Made by a program: the position numbers and the translations under genes
Part shown: positions 17,609 to 27,182 of the stretch, piece after piece
How the letters are laid out: the number at the start of each line of letters is the position of its first letter
How positions within the stretch are numbered: position 1 is the stretch's first letter
NCBI GenBank assembly: GCA_001771815.1
Contig: MEPU01000004.1
Span: forward strand, 248,001-312,000
Direction: 5' to 3'
DNA: 64,000 bases
From: Bdellovibrionales bacterium RIFCSPHIGHO2_01_FULL_40_29
GTDB taxonomy: Bacteria; Bdellovibrionota; Bdellovibrionia; Bdellovibrionales; Bdellovibrionaceae
The notes under the pieces: model-generated
The model's database searches: none
Told to the model about the DNA's origin: nothing
What the model saw: only the letters and a program-made list of their open reading frames with translations

Positions 17609-20035
17609 TTAAAATGGTGGTCCAATTGAAAATTCAAAATTCACCGTGTCGCGATCCAATTCGTCGGAGGTCAGCGGCCAACCCCATTCAAATCGCAGTA
17701 AACCTAATGGTGATTGCCAACGAAATCCAATACCAAAATCGCTCATTAAATTTGCTGTTGTGATGCTATCATCAGCCTGTCCGATATCATAAAAAACGAC
17801 CCCAGTCAGAGCGGCTTCTTTGATCAGTGGAAACTGTAATTCGGATTGAAATAATATTTCTTTTGTTCCACCAAAAATCAATGTGGCCCGACGACGACGT
17901 TCTTCATCAGTAATAGGCGTCTTTACATAGAAAGGATTGCCATCATCTGTTCCAATTTTATTGTAACGATCCTGCGAAAAAATGCGACGGCCAACAGTGC
18001 TGGAACCAAAGCCCCGCAAAGAATAGGCCCCCCCCATTTGGTATAGCTCTGTGAAGGGCACATCATCACCACTTTCATTGGGCTGAATATTCAGATACGT
18101 CAGATTATTGCGCCAAACAACATCCCAAAAAATATTCTTAAAATATCGCAATCGAGTTGAAAATTCTTGATATTTTAGCTCTCCACCAAGGCCGGCCCGT
18201 TCGTACGAAATATCTGCAAAGATACCTTTTGATGGGGTAAAGCGATCATTTCTTGTGTCGTATTCCAGTGTCAAAGTAGCTGAACTTGTCGTTCCTTTTG
18301 CCGTGTCTAATGGAAACAAAAAAGGATCCGTATCTTTATTTGCAAATAGCTCGGTCTTATCCAATTTGTATCGAACAATGGCACGAAATTCATCGGACCA
18401 AATTGGGTGACCAAATCGAACAGCAGCGCCTGTTCTACGATTGTCATATGTAGGACGTTCTTTGTTTTCAATATAAAATAAATCAAATCCTGCCGACCAA
18501 AGTGTGTCCTTAAAATAGGGTTCGGTTAAACTCAATGAATAATCTTGGCGATTCTTAGTCGCATCAATGCGAGCACCCAACGTCTGGCCCAAACCACGAA
18601 AGTTATTCTGCTGAATCGAACCACCCAGGCTAAGCCCCTGAACATTTCCGTACCCCGCCGTCAGTTGAAGCTGTCCAGTATTTCGTTCCTTGATCACGAT
18701 ATCAATATTCAATTGATCTGGTTTCTCTGGAGGAGTGCTGGTCTTAAAGCTCACTTCATCGAAAAAACCCAAACGCTGAATATTTTCCTGAGATAGTCGT
18801 TTGCGCGTTTCATTGTACAATTCGCCCTCAAAAATTTTCAATTCACGACGGACAACCTTATCACGAGTTTTACTATTACCGACGACGTTGATAGCTCCGA
18901 AATAAACTTTGTTTCCTTTTTCAAATTCAAATACCAAATCTACTTTTTTATCTTTTTCATGGAATGCATACCGTGGATTCACATTCGCAAAAGCATAACC
19001 CAAGTCGCCGCATTTTGCCTGCAACTCAGCGATATCTTTTTGCATCACATCGACAGCAAACACACCGTTGTCTTTGATTTTAACAACATCATAAAGCTCT
19101 GATTTTGGAAATAACAAATCCCCTGCGAAATCAACTTCACCGATACTGTATTGATCACCCTCTTCGATATGATACGTGATATAAATTGATTTCTTGTCCG
19201 GGGTTACCGTTACCAAAGGGCGATCAATTTTAACCTGCACGTATCCCAAGTTCCAATATAGAAATTTTAAAACTTGAATATCCCGCTCGAAGGCCTCTTG
19301 CTTGAATGAGCCTGAGCTGCTCATTCCTGAAAAGAAGCCAGCCTCTTGAGTAAAAAGTCTTCCCTTAAGATAGGAGTCCTTTAAATTTGTATTCCCAATC
19401 AATGTGATTTTCTTAACTTTAACCTTATCATTTTCTGAAATTAAAAACTTCACCCGAACAGATTCATCTTTTTTAACGTCTTCAATGATGGGCTCAATTT
19501 TAACGAGATAAAAGCCCTTGTCTTCGTAAAATTTTTCCAACTTAGCAACAGCTTCTTTGATTTTAGAAGTGTTTAATAATTCGAAATTCTTAAGCCCCGT
19601 CTCTTTTTCTAAATCTTCGGCTTTCTGTTCGAGATTCCCCTCGAATGTCACTTCGGCGATGGTTGGTTTTTCAACCACTCGGTATTCTAAATGCACACCA
19701 TTATTTTTAACTTCACGTGTGGCTTCAATCTGAACAAAATAGCCCAGTTTAAAAAGAGCTTGGATGTCTTGGGTGATTTGCTTTTCCGAATAGATTCCAC
19801 CCACCTGCGAAACCATTTTAACGAGGATAGCCTCTTTTTCGATTTTCTTCTGACCCACAATGGATATGGATTCAATACGAACGGCTTTTGCTGTTTTTCC
19901 ATTTTGTGGTGAGGCGACCTGTTTTTTTGATGTTTTTGGCTTCGTCTGAGACACAGCCGCAGGACTTGTTAAAAAAACAATGAAGAACCCAAAAAATAAA
20001 AAAATCCCTAATTCTTTTAATGACTTATTATGCAC
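17609..20035 (-). CDS. bamA: Outer-membrane assembly factor BamA
   Basis: Central pore of the beta-barrel assembly machine. After a signal segment (GIFLFFGFFIVFLTSPAAVSQ) there are five POTRA-type repeats over about residues 50-440, with recognisable starts RIESISIVGQ, TIAEVTFEGN, KVKKITLIGN, SIGEVDFAGD and YFGAINVVGN. The C-terminal 16-strand Omp85 barrel follows, containing QMGGAYSLRGF (the conserved RGF of loop 6) and a terminal phenylalanine (FSIGPPF). Length is 808 residues, and an Ala/Lys-rich linker precedes POTRA1. It starts at GTG with a weak ribosome site. Confidence 0.95.
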   Translation of the reverse strand: MHNKSLKELGIFLFFGFFIVFLTSPAAVSQTKPKTSKKQVASPQNGKTAKAVRIESISIVGQKKIEKEAILVKMVSQVGGIYSEKQITQDIQALFKLGYFVQIEATREVKNNGVHLEYRVVEKPTIAEVTFEGNLEQKAEDLEKETGLKNFELLNTSKIKEAVAKLEKFYEDKGFYLVKIEPIIEDVKKDESVRVKFLISENDKVKVKKITLIGNTNLKDSYLKGRLFTQEAGFFSGMSSSGSFKQEAFERDIQVLKFLYWNLGYVQVKIDRPLVTVTPDKKSIYITYHIEEGDQYSIGEVDFAGDLLFPKSELYDVVKIKDNGVFAVDVMQKDIAELQAKCGDLGYAFANVNPRYAFHEKDKKVDLVFEFEKGNKVYFGAINVVGNSKTRDKVVRRELKIFEGELYNETRKRLSQENIQRLGFFDEVSFKTSTPPEKPDQLNIDIVIKERNTGQLQLTAGYGNVQGLSLGGSIQQNNFRGLGQTLGARIDATKNRQDYSLSLTEPYFKDTLWSAGFDLFYIENKERPTYDNRRTGAAVRFGHPIWSDEFRAIVRYKLDKTELFANKDTDPFLFPLDTAKGTTSSATLTLEYDTRNDRFTPSKGIFADISYERAGLGGELKYQEFSTRLRYFKNIFWDVVWRNNLTYLNIQPNESGDDVPFTELYQMGGAYSLRGFGSSTVGRRIFSQDRYNKIGTDDGNPFYVKTPITDEERRRRATLIFGGTKEILFQSELQFPLIKEAALTGVVFYDIGQADDSITTANLMSDFGIGFRWQSPLGLLRFEWGWPLTSDELDRDTVNFEFSIGPPF

Positions 20036-20084
20036 TTAGGAAGGCTAACGAGACTTGCGGGCCTTGTCAAAGAAGGTTCGTCAG

Positions 20085-20792
20085 CTATTGCGCAAAACGT
20101 CCATCTTTGACTTTAAAGACACGAGGAAAAAGACCTGAAAATTGCAAATCATGAGTGACGACAATAAGGGTCAGTCCTAGCTTTTGCCTGAGCTCAAAAA
20201 ATAACTGCTGGATTTTCAGTGAATTCTCTGAATCTAAATTCCCTGTTGGCTCATCCGCAAATAAAATTTCCGGATCTTTGATTAAAGCGCGTGCAATAGC
20301 GACTCGTTGCAATTCACCACCACTCAATTGGTTCGGATAATGATCCACACGGTCCTCGAGCCCCATAAATTTTAACCAAGAATAAGCTTTCTCAGCGATA
20401 TCTATTCTCTTCTCGCCTGCTATAAGAGCGGGCAACATCACATTCTCAAGAGCAGTGAACTCTTGAATCAAATGATGAAATTGAAAAACAAAACCCATTT
20501 TCTGATTGCGAAACTGAGAGAGTTCTTCATCCGACATTTTAAAAAGATCTTCACCACGAAATGTCACATTTCCCGACGTGGGACGATCCAAGGTTCCTAA
20601 AATTTGCAACAATGTGGATTTTCCGGCACCTGATGCCCCCAATAGACAAATCGCTTCGCCTTTTTGAATTTGCAAACTGACACCTTTTAATACCGGAAGC
20701 TCTGTAGCTCCTGTGGGATAATTTTTAAAAATATCATGAGCCTCAAGCAAATAGCCCATCGGATTTTCAGGCATCTGGTTCCTATTATCCAT
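20085..20792 (-). CDS. lolD: Lipoprotein-releasing ABC ATPase LolD
   Basis: ATPase that powers extraction of outer-membrane lipoproteins with LolC/E. It has Walker A LLGASGAGKST, Q-loop FVFQFHHLIQEFTALENV, signature LSGGELQRVAIARAL and Walker B EILFADEPTGNLDS, followed by the H-loop VVTHD. The LolD/MacB-type sequence around DEPTGNLD is clear. The ATG at 20792 overlaps the lolC stop by 8 bases and has GGAGG upstream, better than the ORF-track start inside lolC. The partner permease is the gene directly upstream. Confidence 0.93.
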   Translation of the reverse strand: MDNRNQMPENPMGYLLEAHDIFKNYPTGATELPVLKGVSLQIQKGEAICLLGASGAGKSTLLQILGTLDRPTSGNVTFRGEDLFKMSDEELSQFRNQKMGFVFQFHHLIQEFTALENVMLPALIAGEKRIDIAEKAYSWLKFMGLEDRVDHYPNQLSGGELQRVAIARALIKDPEILFADEPTGNLDSENSLKIQQLFFELRQKLGLTLIVVTHDLQFSGLFPRVFKVKDGRFAQ

Positions 20793-22020
20793 TCTTAAGA
20801 CCCTCCACAACTTCTAAACGACTTCCCTTTATGGCTGGCGACAGTGTCGCCACAAAACACAGTGCAATCGTTGATATGCCGATTGTCAGCAAATCAATCG
20901 CACGCAAATGAACATCAATTTCGTCAATCTTGTAAACAGCCCCTGAAATCAAACTAAAATGGTTCTGCAACACCATAAAACCAAAACACAGTAAAAATCC
21001 TAAAAAATATCCTGCAATTGTTCCAATAACTCCAACTAAAATCCCCTGACCCACAAATATTTTTCGAATGTCTTTTGCACTGAGGCCCAAAGTTTTTAAT
21101 ATAGCAATATCAGAATATCTCTGACGAATAAACACATACAAGGTGCTTGAAATATTAAAAGCCGCCACAACAACAATAATAAAAACAACAAAAAATATAA
21201 TCACTCGCTCAATCCGAACAGCTTCAAATAGATTACGATTCACATCGTACCAATCCATCACTGCAAATGAAGGTCCCAACCGCTGCAACAGCCGCGCGGA
21301 AGCCTCCTGCGATTGATCTCTATGCTCCATCTTAATGAAGGCACCGGTGTATCGATTTCCAATTTGCGTGAGATCTTGCAATGCCGCAAGATCTCCAATA
21401 ACCAAACGCTCATTCCAATCATTCTTGCCAAAATCCAAAATTCCGGAAACTTTAAAGGGCTTTGCCTGTCGTCGAAATCCCGATTTATCAAAGGGAGTTG
21501 CTAGCGGAACGACAATGTACATCGAATCATTGATCTTCAATTGAAAGCGCTTGGCCAACCCCATTCCGATCACGACATTCTCGGCATCCATTTTCAATGC
21601 ACCAAATTTAATTCGGTTTTCTAATTGCAGCACACTTTTCAGATCAGCCTGCTCTACTCCTTGAAACAAAATTCCTGAAACCTGACCTTTATGTGCTAAA
21701 ACGGCTTCGGCATAAGCAAAACGCATCATCGATTCAATTCGGGGCTCGATGGATTTTAACTTTTTTGAAAAATCACCCCAATCATCAACGAGCTTTCCTC
21801 GGCGAACCACTTGCACATGTCCAGTCACATCCGTCAGTGCATTTTTAAAGGTTTCTTCAAAACCACTCATCACAGCCATGGCCGCAACCAACGCCGCCAC
21901 ACCAAGAATCAATCCTAAAAAGGCCAATGGAGCCGATCCCCGCTGCATAAAACTTTTAGAAAATAAAAGACGATAGGCTATCCAAATTTTGAATTTAAAA
22001 TCTTCAGAACGCGTTCTCAT
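20785..22020 (-). CDS. lolC: Lipoprotein-releasing permease LolC/LolE
   Basis: Membrane subunit of the lipoprotein export transporter. It has one N-terminal hydrophobic segment (APLAFLGLILGVAALVAAMAVMSGFE, the family hallmark), a periplasmic MacB-like domain (about residues 50-260), and three C-terminal membrane segments including SDIAILKTLGLSAKDIRKIFVGQG. Only one such permease gene accompanies lolD here, so it could work as a homodimer or pair with another gene elsewhere. LolC versus LolE cannot be settled. It overlaps prfB by ATGA and lolD by 8 bases. Confidence 0.9.
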   Translation of the reverse strand: MRTRSEDFKFKIWIAYRLLFSKSFMQRGSAPLAFLGLILGVAALVAAMAVMSGFEETFKNALTDVTGHVQVVRRGKLVDDWGDFSKKLKSIEPRIESMMRFAYAEAVLAHKGQVSGILFQGVEQADLKSVLQLENRIKFGALKMDAENVVIGMGLAKRFQLKINDSMYIVVPLATPFDKSGFRRQAKPFKVSGILDFGKNDWNERLVIGDLAALQDLTQIGNRYTGAFIKMEHRDQSQEASARLLQRLGPSFAVMDWYDVNRNLFEAVRIERVIIFFVVFIIVVVAAFNISSTLYVFIRQRYSDIAILKTLGLSAKDIRKIFVGQGILVGVIGTIAGYFLGFLLCFGFMVLQNHFSLISGAVYKIDEIDVHLRAIDLLTIGISTIALCFVATLSPAIKGSRLEVVEGLKNG

Positions 22021-23166
22021 TCAATATCCGCATCGACCACCTGGCCAAGGGTTCCATTGAGTTGGGCCTTCAAATAGGCCATTACAAAATCATCAAAATC
22101 ACCATCCATCACGTTATGGACCTGATTGGTTTGAAATCCTGTTCGGTGATCCTTAACCATTTGATAGGGATGCATCACATAGGACCGGATTTGCGACCCC
22201 CACTCGTTGGCTTTTTTCTGAGAATTAAATTCGTCTTTTTCTTTATTACGACGCTCGATCTCTTTTTCATATAAAGCAGCTTTCAGCATCTTGAGTGCTT
22301 TTTCACGATTCTGAATCTGAGACCGCTGAGTTTGACAAGAAACCACAATCCCCGAAGGACGATGGCGCATACGAACTGCAGAATCCGTTTTATTCACGTG
22401 CTGACCACCCGCTCCGCTAGAGCGATAGGTTTCGACATCAATTTCATCCGGTTTGACTTCAATATTAATATCATCGTCGACCTCGGCCCAGACTGAAACT
22501 GAAGCAAATGACGTGTGTCTTCGCGCATTGGAATCAAATGGTGAAATCCGCACCAAACGATGCACGCCCGCTTCGGCCTTCAAATAACCGTAGGCATACT
22601 CTCCAGAAATTAAAACCGTGCATGATTTAATACCGGCCTCATCACCATCCGAGCGATCTAAAATTTCAAATTTATAGCCATGCTTGTCCGCATAACGCGT
22701 GTACATCCGCAGCAACATCATAGCCCAATCACAGCTTTCTGTTCCACCAGCACCAGAGTTGATCGACAAATACGTAGAGTTTGAGTCCAGCTCACCGCTC
22801 AGAACTCGTTTCAATTCTAGATCCTGACCAATTTTATCAATTTCTTTAAGCTCTGATTTAACCTCTTTGAAGGTCTCTTCGTCATGAGCCTCCACAGACA
22901 TTTCTAAAAGGACTTTGGCATCTTCCAGTCGATTTTGAAATGAATTCCATTCCGTGATGGCTTTTTCCAAGATGGATTTTTCTTTGTTGAGTTTTTGCAT
23001 CTCCGCAGGCTTTTCCCATATGGCAGGGTTTTGCGCAGAAAGCTCTAATTCTTGAAGGCGTTTTTTCTTTTTATCCAAGTCAAAGATACCCCCGAAGCTC
23101 TGTCGAAAATTTCTCTAATTCGGCAATGGATTTTTTGATCTCTGGGGCTTCTGCAACTATAGACAT
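22017..23166 (-). CDS. prfB: Peptide chain release factor 2 with programmed +1 frameshift
   Basis: Recognises UGA and UAA stop codons and releases the nascent chain. The ORF track shows only the part after the frameshift. The true gene starts at ATG 23166 (MSIVAEAPEIKK) and runs 28 codons to an in-frame TGA at 23082-23080. Ribosomes must slip +1 there to reach the remaining 354 codons, giving 382 residues. Two functional motifs are present: the GGQ loop (RSSGAGGQHVNKTDSAVR) and the SPF stop-codon motif (ISPFDSNARRHTS). YbeY precedes it in the operon and lolC overlaps its end by ATGA. The frame change is regulatory, not an error. Confidence 0.95.
23076..23095 (-). promoter_or_regulatory. prfB programmed frameshift site
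   Basis: Minus-strand GGGGGTATCTTTGAC: an internal Shine-Dalgarno-like run, a short spacer, then the slippery CTT followed by TGA and C. It is nearly identical to the well-known E. coli prfB site. RF2 shortage slows termination at UGA and favours the +1 shift, so RF2 autoregulates its own synthesis. Confidence 0.95.
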
Positions 23167-23200
23167 AAACCAAGTGTAAAAAACTGGCCTTCAGAGTCAA

Positions 23201-23653
23201 TCACCAAAGCGGATGACGAACCTGCTCAAAACAAGAATTTTGGATCTGGAACATCACTTTCTCCTCGGATTTTGACACCTCATGATCGTAGCCCAAAAGA
23301 TGCAATAATCCATGGATCATCATGTAAACCAATTCAGCCTCGAGAGGATGCCCCTGGCGCTTCGCTTGTTTTTTTAGCACAGGCATGCAGAATAACAACT
23401 CACCCAACGCCTGCGGATCGGCCGATAGGAAACTCAGCACATCTGTCGACTTGTTCTTGCCGCGAAATTGCATATTGATCTTTCGCATTTGAGCTTCAGT
23501 CAGAAAAACAAAAACAATTTCAGCCCTGTCGGTTAATCTTTTTTTCTGGCGAAGTCGCTTTGCGCACAAAGATTGAATGCACAGATCCAGTGCTTTTTCT
23601 AAACGCTTCGTGTTTATTTTTTCAGAGGTCTGATTGACAATAGTTAACTTCAT
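23201..23653 (-). CDS. ybeY: Endoribonuclease YbeY (rRNA maturation)
   Basis: Zinc-dependent single-strand endoribonuclease used in 16S rRNA 3' processing and ribosome quality control. The metal-binding motif HGLLHLLGYDHE matches the HGxLHLxGYDH signature, and FRGKNKSTDVLSFL is the second conserved block. The ATG at 23653 (MKLTIVNQ) is chosen because the ORF-track start overlaps the divergent mazG. Only 17 bases then separate the two divergent genes, so any promoter must lie inside one of the coding regions. It heads the run ybeY-prfB-lolC-lolD. Confidence 0.93.
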   Translation of the reverse strand: MKLTIVNQTSEKINTKRLEKALDLCIQSLCAKRLRQKKRLTDRAEIVFVFLTEAQMRKINMQFRGKNKSTDVLSFLSADPQALGELLFCMPVLKKQAKRQGHPLEAELVYMMIHGLLHLLGYDHEVSKSEEKVMFQIQNSCFEQVRHPLW

Positions 23654-23670
23654 AAGCAAGTCTTCAAAGT

Positions 23671-24477
23671 ATGCCTCAACCACCATCAAATCTCAAAGAA
23701 TTTCATGCTCTCGTTAAAATCATTGCTGACTTGCGCGGTCCTGACGGATGCCCTTGGGATAAAGAGCAAACTCATCAAAGCTTGGCACCCTACGCAATCG
23801 AAGAAGTCCACGAAATGGTCGAAGCCATCGAATCTGCTGACGATAAGCACATGTGCGAAGAGCTCGGTGATGTGTTATTTCAAGTCGTTCTTCATAGTCA
23901 ATTGGCCGAAGAAAGAAAGACATTTTCCATCACTGATGTTATTCAAGGAATCTCTGAAAAAATTGTTCGTCGCCATCCCCATGTTTTTGCTGCAACACCT
24001 GTCAGCGGCACCGCAGAGGTTCTTAAAAATTGGGATGAAATAAAAAAACTTGAGAAACTGAATAATCCTCGAAAAGTAAAAGTGATTGATGTTCCCGCTG
24101 GCCTTCCCGCACTTCAAAGAGCCCATGATATTGGAGAAAAAACACAAAAATTAAAGTTTGATTGGACCGCCGTTCAAGATGTATTGGCACAGCTCAAAGC
24201 CGAAATTATCGAATTGGAAGAGGCCATGCTCGAAGATGTTTCACCCGATAGTTTTTCTCATATTCAACATGAAATGGGAGACGTTCTTTTCTCTGCGGCC
24301 CAGCTGTCACGACATCTCGAAATCGAACCAGAAAGCTGTCTTCGTCAGGCTAATCGCCGCTTCCTGAGCCGTTTTGACAAGATGTTAGAGATCGGAAAAA
24401 TAACTGCTGAACAATTTAAAAATCTGTCAGCAAATGAGAAAGAAAAACTCTGGAGTGATGCAAAAAAAGAATGTTGA
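23671..24477 (+). CDS. mazG: Nucleoside triphosphate pyrophosphohydrolase MazG
   Basis: Hydrolyses (d)NTPs to NMPs and pyrophosphate, a house-cleaning role. Two MazG domains are present. The first has GPDGCPWDKEQTHQSLAPY and the metal-binding EEVHEMVEAI with EELGDVLFQVV. The second has a similar but weaker EIIELEEAML with HEMGDVLFSAAQL. Length 268 residues is standard for E. coli-type MazG. No MazEF toxin genes are adjacent, so it is the stand-alone enzyme. Confidence 0.94.
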   Translation: MPQPPSNLKEFHALVKIIADLRGPDGCPWDKEQTHQSLAPYAIEEVHEMVEAIESADDKHMCEELGDVLFQVVLHSQLAEERKTFSITDVIQGISEKIVRRHPHVFAATPVSGTAEVLKNWDEIKKLEKLNNPRKVKVIDVPAGLPALQRAHDIGEKTQKLKFDWTAVQDVLAQLKAEIIELEEAMLEDVSPDSFSHIQHEMGDVLFSAAQLSRHLEIEPESCLRQANRRFLSRFDKMLEIGKITAEQFKNLSANEKEKLWSDAKKEC

Positions 24478-24779
24478 TTTTATTGACTGCTCTTTTGACA
24501 AAAAAATAAAATTTCGTGATTTAAAACTTGCAAAAAATGTTCAATCATTTATCAATTCAATTCTGTAAAAATAATTAAAAATTTTATGATCCCTGTGATT
24601 TCAATATGTTACGTTGCCTCAACTTGAAACGCTCTTGAATTTTACTGAGCCAATTCACCCACTTAACACCACCTTCGCGTTTACTAGACGACTCGGACAC
24701 ACTTGTCAGAAGCCATTCAGAATTTTGAATCAGTCGGACGATAAGAAGTTGTCCACTGTAGGCACAAACGAGGAAGTAT
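24478..24779. other. Intergenic region upstream of the motility-type cluster
   Basis: About 300 bases without a coding frame. The left third is very AT-rich and has a TTGACA at 24495-24500 followed after 17 bases by GATTTA, a plausible but weak sigma-70 promoter. The remaining 200 bases would be a long untranslated leader ending in GAGGAAG just before the VWA gene. No terminator for mazG is clear. Confidence 0.4.
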
Positions 24780-25817
24780 ATGAAAAATAAATTAGTTGTC
24801 TCTCTGATCGCACTTGCAAGCTTCGCCCTTTTCTCTAGCTGTGAAAAAGGTGGTGGAGATTTTTCAATCCTGTCTGAGTCCTCTCAGTTTCAACAGGCCT
24901 CGACGTTTGTGCCCCGCAAACTGGATGTTTTATTTGTTGTCGATAACTCAGGCTCTATGAGTTCATCACAAACCAACTTAGCAAATAATTTTCCATCATT
25001 TATTAATTATTTTAAATCCAAAGGGTATGACTTTCGAATTGCTGTCACCACAACAGATGCTTTCTACGGAGATCAGTTCGTGAGCAGTGGTTGTTCGCTT
25101 TGCAATATTTCACAAACTGAATTTCGAGGCACTCCGAAATTTGTCGACAACAACACGCCTGACTTAGAAGCCACTTTTGCTGCCAATGTTCAAGTGGGTA
25201 CAACTGGAGCTCCTGACGAGCGCGCTTTCTCAAGCTTTAAAGCTGCCCTGGGAAGTTCATTGAATGCGACCTTTCATCGACCCGATGCTTTTTTATCAGT
25301 GATTATTGTTTCTGATGAAGAAGATTTTTCACATGACGATATCAGCCAGAATGAGTCTTACTCTCAACCCACTTTGCATTCAGCGGCTTCGTACAAAACA
25401 TTTTTAGAAACATTCACTGCAGGACAAGCCACAAGCGATTTTTCTGTTTCAACAATTTCCATACTTGATGAAACGTGTCGAGCTTCACTGGGCTCGGGAC
25501 GAAAAATTGGAGTTCGCTATATGGAACTAGCCGACTTAACAGGGGGAACAAAGAATTCATTATGCACATCTTTTGCAACAATTTTGGATAATATCAGCAC
25601 CTCGATTGCAACACAAACTCAGGCACAGTTTCAGCTGAATAAAAAACCAGTCATCGAATCAATTCGCGTTATCATTGATGGAGTTCTTGTACCCGAAAGC
25701 ACGGTTGATGGTTGGTCTTATGATAGCGTTTCCAACAGCATTAAAATCAATGGTTCTACTTATCAACCATCAGCAGGCTCAAGCATCACTATTAACTTTG
25801 ATCCCGATATCACTTAA
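24780..25817 (+). CDS. VWA-domain lipoprotein
   Basis: Predicted lipoprotein with signal and lipobox LFSSC (cysteine near residue 21). A von Willebrand factor A domain follows from about residue 48 (KLDVLFVVDNSGSMSSSQ), with an intact DxSxS metal-ion-dependent adhesion motif. SVIIVSDEEDFS is a later strand of the same fold. The C-terminal 70 residues (PVIESIRVIIDGVLVPES onward) look beta-rich. VWA proteins bind other proteins; a surface or periplasmic adhesion role is inferred. It is the first gene of the cluster, 20 bases before the GYF-PilZ gene. Confidence 0.8.
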   Translation: MKNKLVVSLIALASFALFSSCEKGGGDFSILSESSQFQQASTFVPRKLDVLFVVDNSGSMSSSQTNLANNFPSFINYFKSKGYDFRIAVTTTDAFYGDQFVSSGCSLCNISQTEFRGTPKFVDNNTPDLEATFAANVQVGTTGAPDERAFSSFKAALGSSLNATFHRPDAFLSVIIVSDEEDFSHDDISQNESYSQPTLHSAASYKTFLETFTAGQATSDFSVSTISILDETCRASLGSGRKIGVRYMELADLTGGTKNSLCTSFATILDNISTSIATQTQAQFQLNKKPVIESIRVIIDGVLVPESTVDGWSYDSVSNSIKINGSTYQPSAGSSITINFDPDIT

Positions 25818-25837
25818 AGAAAGCGAGATACTTATTT

Positions 25838-26398
25838 ATGTTACATCCCGAAAACGACTGGTTTGTCCTACTTGGTGATCAAAAGTTTGGACCTTACGAT
25901 TACAAAACAATGATCTCGATGATGCAAAAGCATGAGCTGATGGACTATAACTACGTCTGGGCAGCCCACCTGGACAGCTGGACTCCGGTCTATCAACTCG
26001 AGGAATTCAGCAAAGATCGATTTCAGATTCTTTTGCAGAAAGAATCTGAATACTTAAATACTTTTATCCAACGTAAATCGGCGCGCATCGAAGTTGATAT
26101 CCCTTTGATGGGTCATAATGGTATTCGTTTTTTTGATGGCAAGGTGACATCGCTCTCGGAACAAGGCGCACTTTGTATGATCAATACGCCACTTGTTCAA
26201 ATTGGTGATTTTCTGAAAATGCATTTCAAGACCAATGGTCCAGATGCTCTGTCTTTCAACACTGAAGCGGAAGTTATCCGAAAGAATTTTTCAAAACAGC
26301 GCTTGAATTCAAAATCTGGACTCTATTACGCGGTCCGCTTTAACGATATACAAACGGTAGGTCTTGAGCAGATTCAAAAATGGGTCTCTGCCGCATAA
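25838..26398 (+). CDS. GYF-like plus PilZ domain protein
   Basis: Cytoplasmic two-domain protein without signal or membrane segment. Residues 1-60 resemble a GYF_2 domain (WFVLLGDQKFGPYDYKTMISMMQ), which binds proline-rich peptides. Residues 75-185 resemble PilZ: RKSAR supplies the RxxxR motif, and SLSEQG stands where [DN]xSxxG is expected, with Ser replacing the first residue. It is therefore a probable but slightly degenerate c-di-GMP receptor. It precedes the TolQ/TolR motor genes; in Myxococcus the gliding protein GltJ also carries a GYF domain. A role linking c-di-GMP to the motor is inference. Confidence 0.7.
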   Translation: MLHPENDWFVLLGDQKFGPYDYKTMISMMQKHELMDYNYVWAAHLDSWTPVYQLEEFSKDRFQILLQKESEYLNTFIQRKSARIEVDIPLMGHNGIRFFDGKVTSLSEQGALCMINTPLVQIGDFLKMHFKTNGPDALSFNTEAEVIRKNFSKQRLNSKSGLYYAVRFNDIQTVGLEQIQKWVSAA

Positions 26399-26439
26399 CT
26401 TTTACTTTTAATTTAATAAAACCTTTTTAAGGAGGAAAT

Positions 26440-27153
26440 ATGGCATTTTTTAATTTCATGAATAATTCAGGTGTGGTTGGATGGACGATCCTCCTGACGG
26501 GTATCGCAGCGATCGCTTTAATCGTCGAGCGTGCACGTACACTTTACTTTGACTTCGGAATGAATGTCGATGAGTTCACAAATAAGATTCAAACACTGGT
26601 TCTTGGCAAAAAGAACGAAGAGGCTATTATTGCCTGCGCTCAATTAGAAAATAAACCATTGGCTCGAGCTTTCAAACTGATTCTTGAAAAATCAGATCGT
26701 GATGATGAGACGATTTTTCAGGCCCAAGACATCGCCATGGCAGAAACAGTTCCTATGTACACCAAACGTTTACATTACTTGTCGATGCTGGCTAACGTTT
26801 CCACCTTGTTAGGTCTGTTGGGTACGATCCATGGTTTGATCCTGTCGTTCCAAGCGGTGGCGCAAGCCGATCCCGCAGAAAAACAAGCCATGTTGGCATC
26901 TGGTATCGCGGTATCGATGTACACCACGGCACTGGGTCTTGCTGTTGCCATTCCGGCCATGGTGGCATTCTCATTTTTGACGTCACGACAAAATGAATTG
27001 CTTGAGCAAATGACAGAGAAATGTTCGAAACTGACAGAGATTTTAACAAGCAGCCATATTCCAGGCTTGAACAAGAATACTGTTTTTCCAGAAGTATCTC
27101 GTATGAATACCAACGGACCTACACCACCGTCAGTGAGTTCAAAAGTTTCTTAA
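26440..27153 (+). CDS. MotA/TolQ/ExbB family proton channel (AglR-like)
   Basis: Inner-membrane subunit of a proton-driven motor. Three membrane segments are visible: residues about 12-30, 112-135 and 155-180. They contain the family blocks STLLGLLGTIHGLILSFQAV and YTTALGLAVAIPAMVAFSFL. Strong ribosome site AAGGAGG. Two TolR/ExbD genes follow. A TolQ-TolR-TolR set next to AgmX/PglI-like and TPR genes is the arrangement of the Myxococcus AglR-AglQ-AglS gliding motor, so it is assigned to that type rather than to Tol-Pal or TonB energisation. Confidence 0.85.
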   Translation: MAFFNFMNNSGVVGWTILLTGIAAIALIVERARTLYFDFGMNVDEFTNKIQTLVLGKKNEEAIIACAQLENKPLARAFKLILEKSDRDDETIFQAQDIAMAETVPMYTKRLHYLSMLANVSTLLGLLGTIHGLILSFQAVAQADPAEKQAMLASGIAVSMYTTALGLAVAIPAMVAFSFLTSRQNELLEQMTEKCSKLTEILTSSHIPGLNKNTVFPEVSRMNTNGPTPPSVSSKVS

Positions 27154-27182
27154 TTAAGATTTTTTCTTAAGGAGAAAAAATT

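Noticed and set aside
23078-23166. Sequencing error in prfB causing a frame change
   Set aside because: The site matches the conserved programmed frameshift signal base for base, so the shift is genuine.
23671-24477. MazG as part of a MazEF toxin-antitoxin system
   Set aside because: No mazE or mazF gene is near; the gene is the ordinary two-domain pyrophosphohydrolase.
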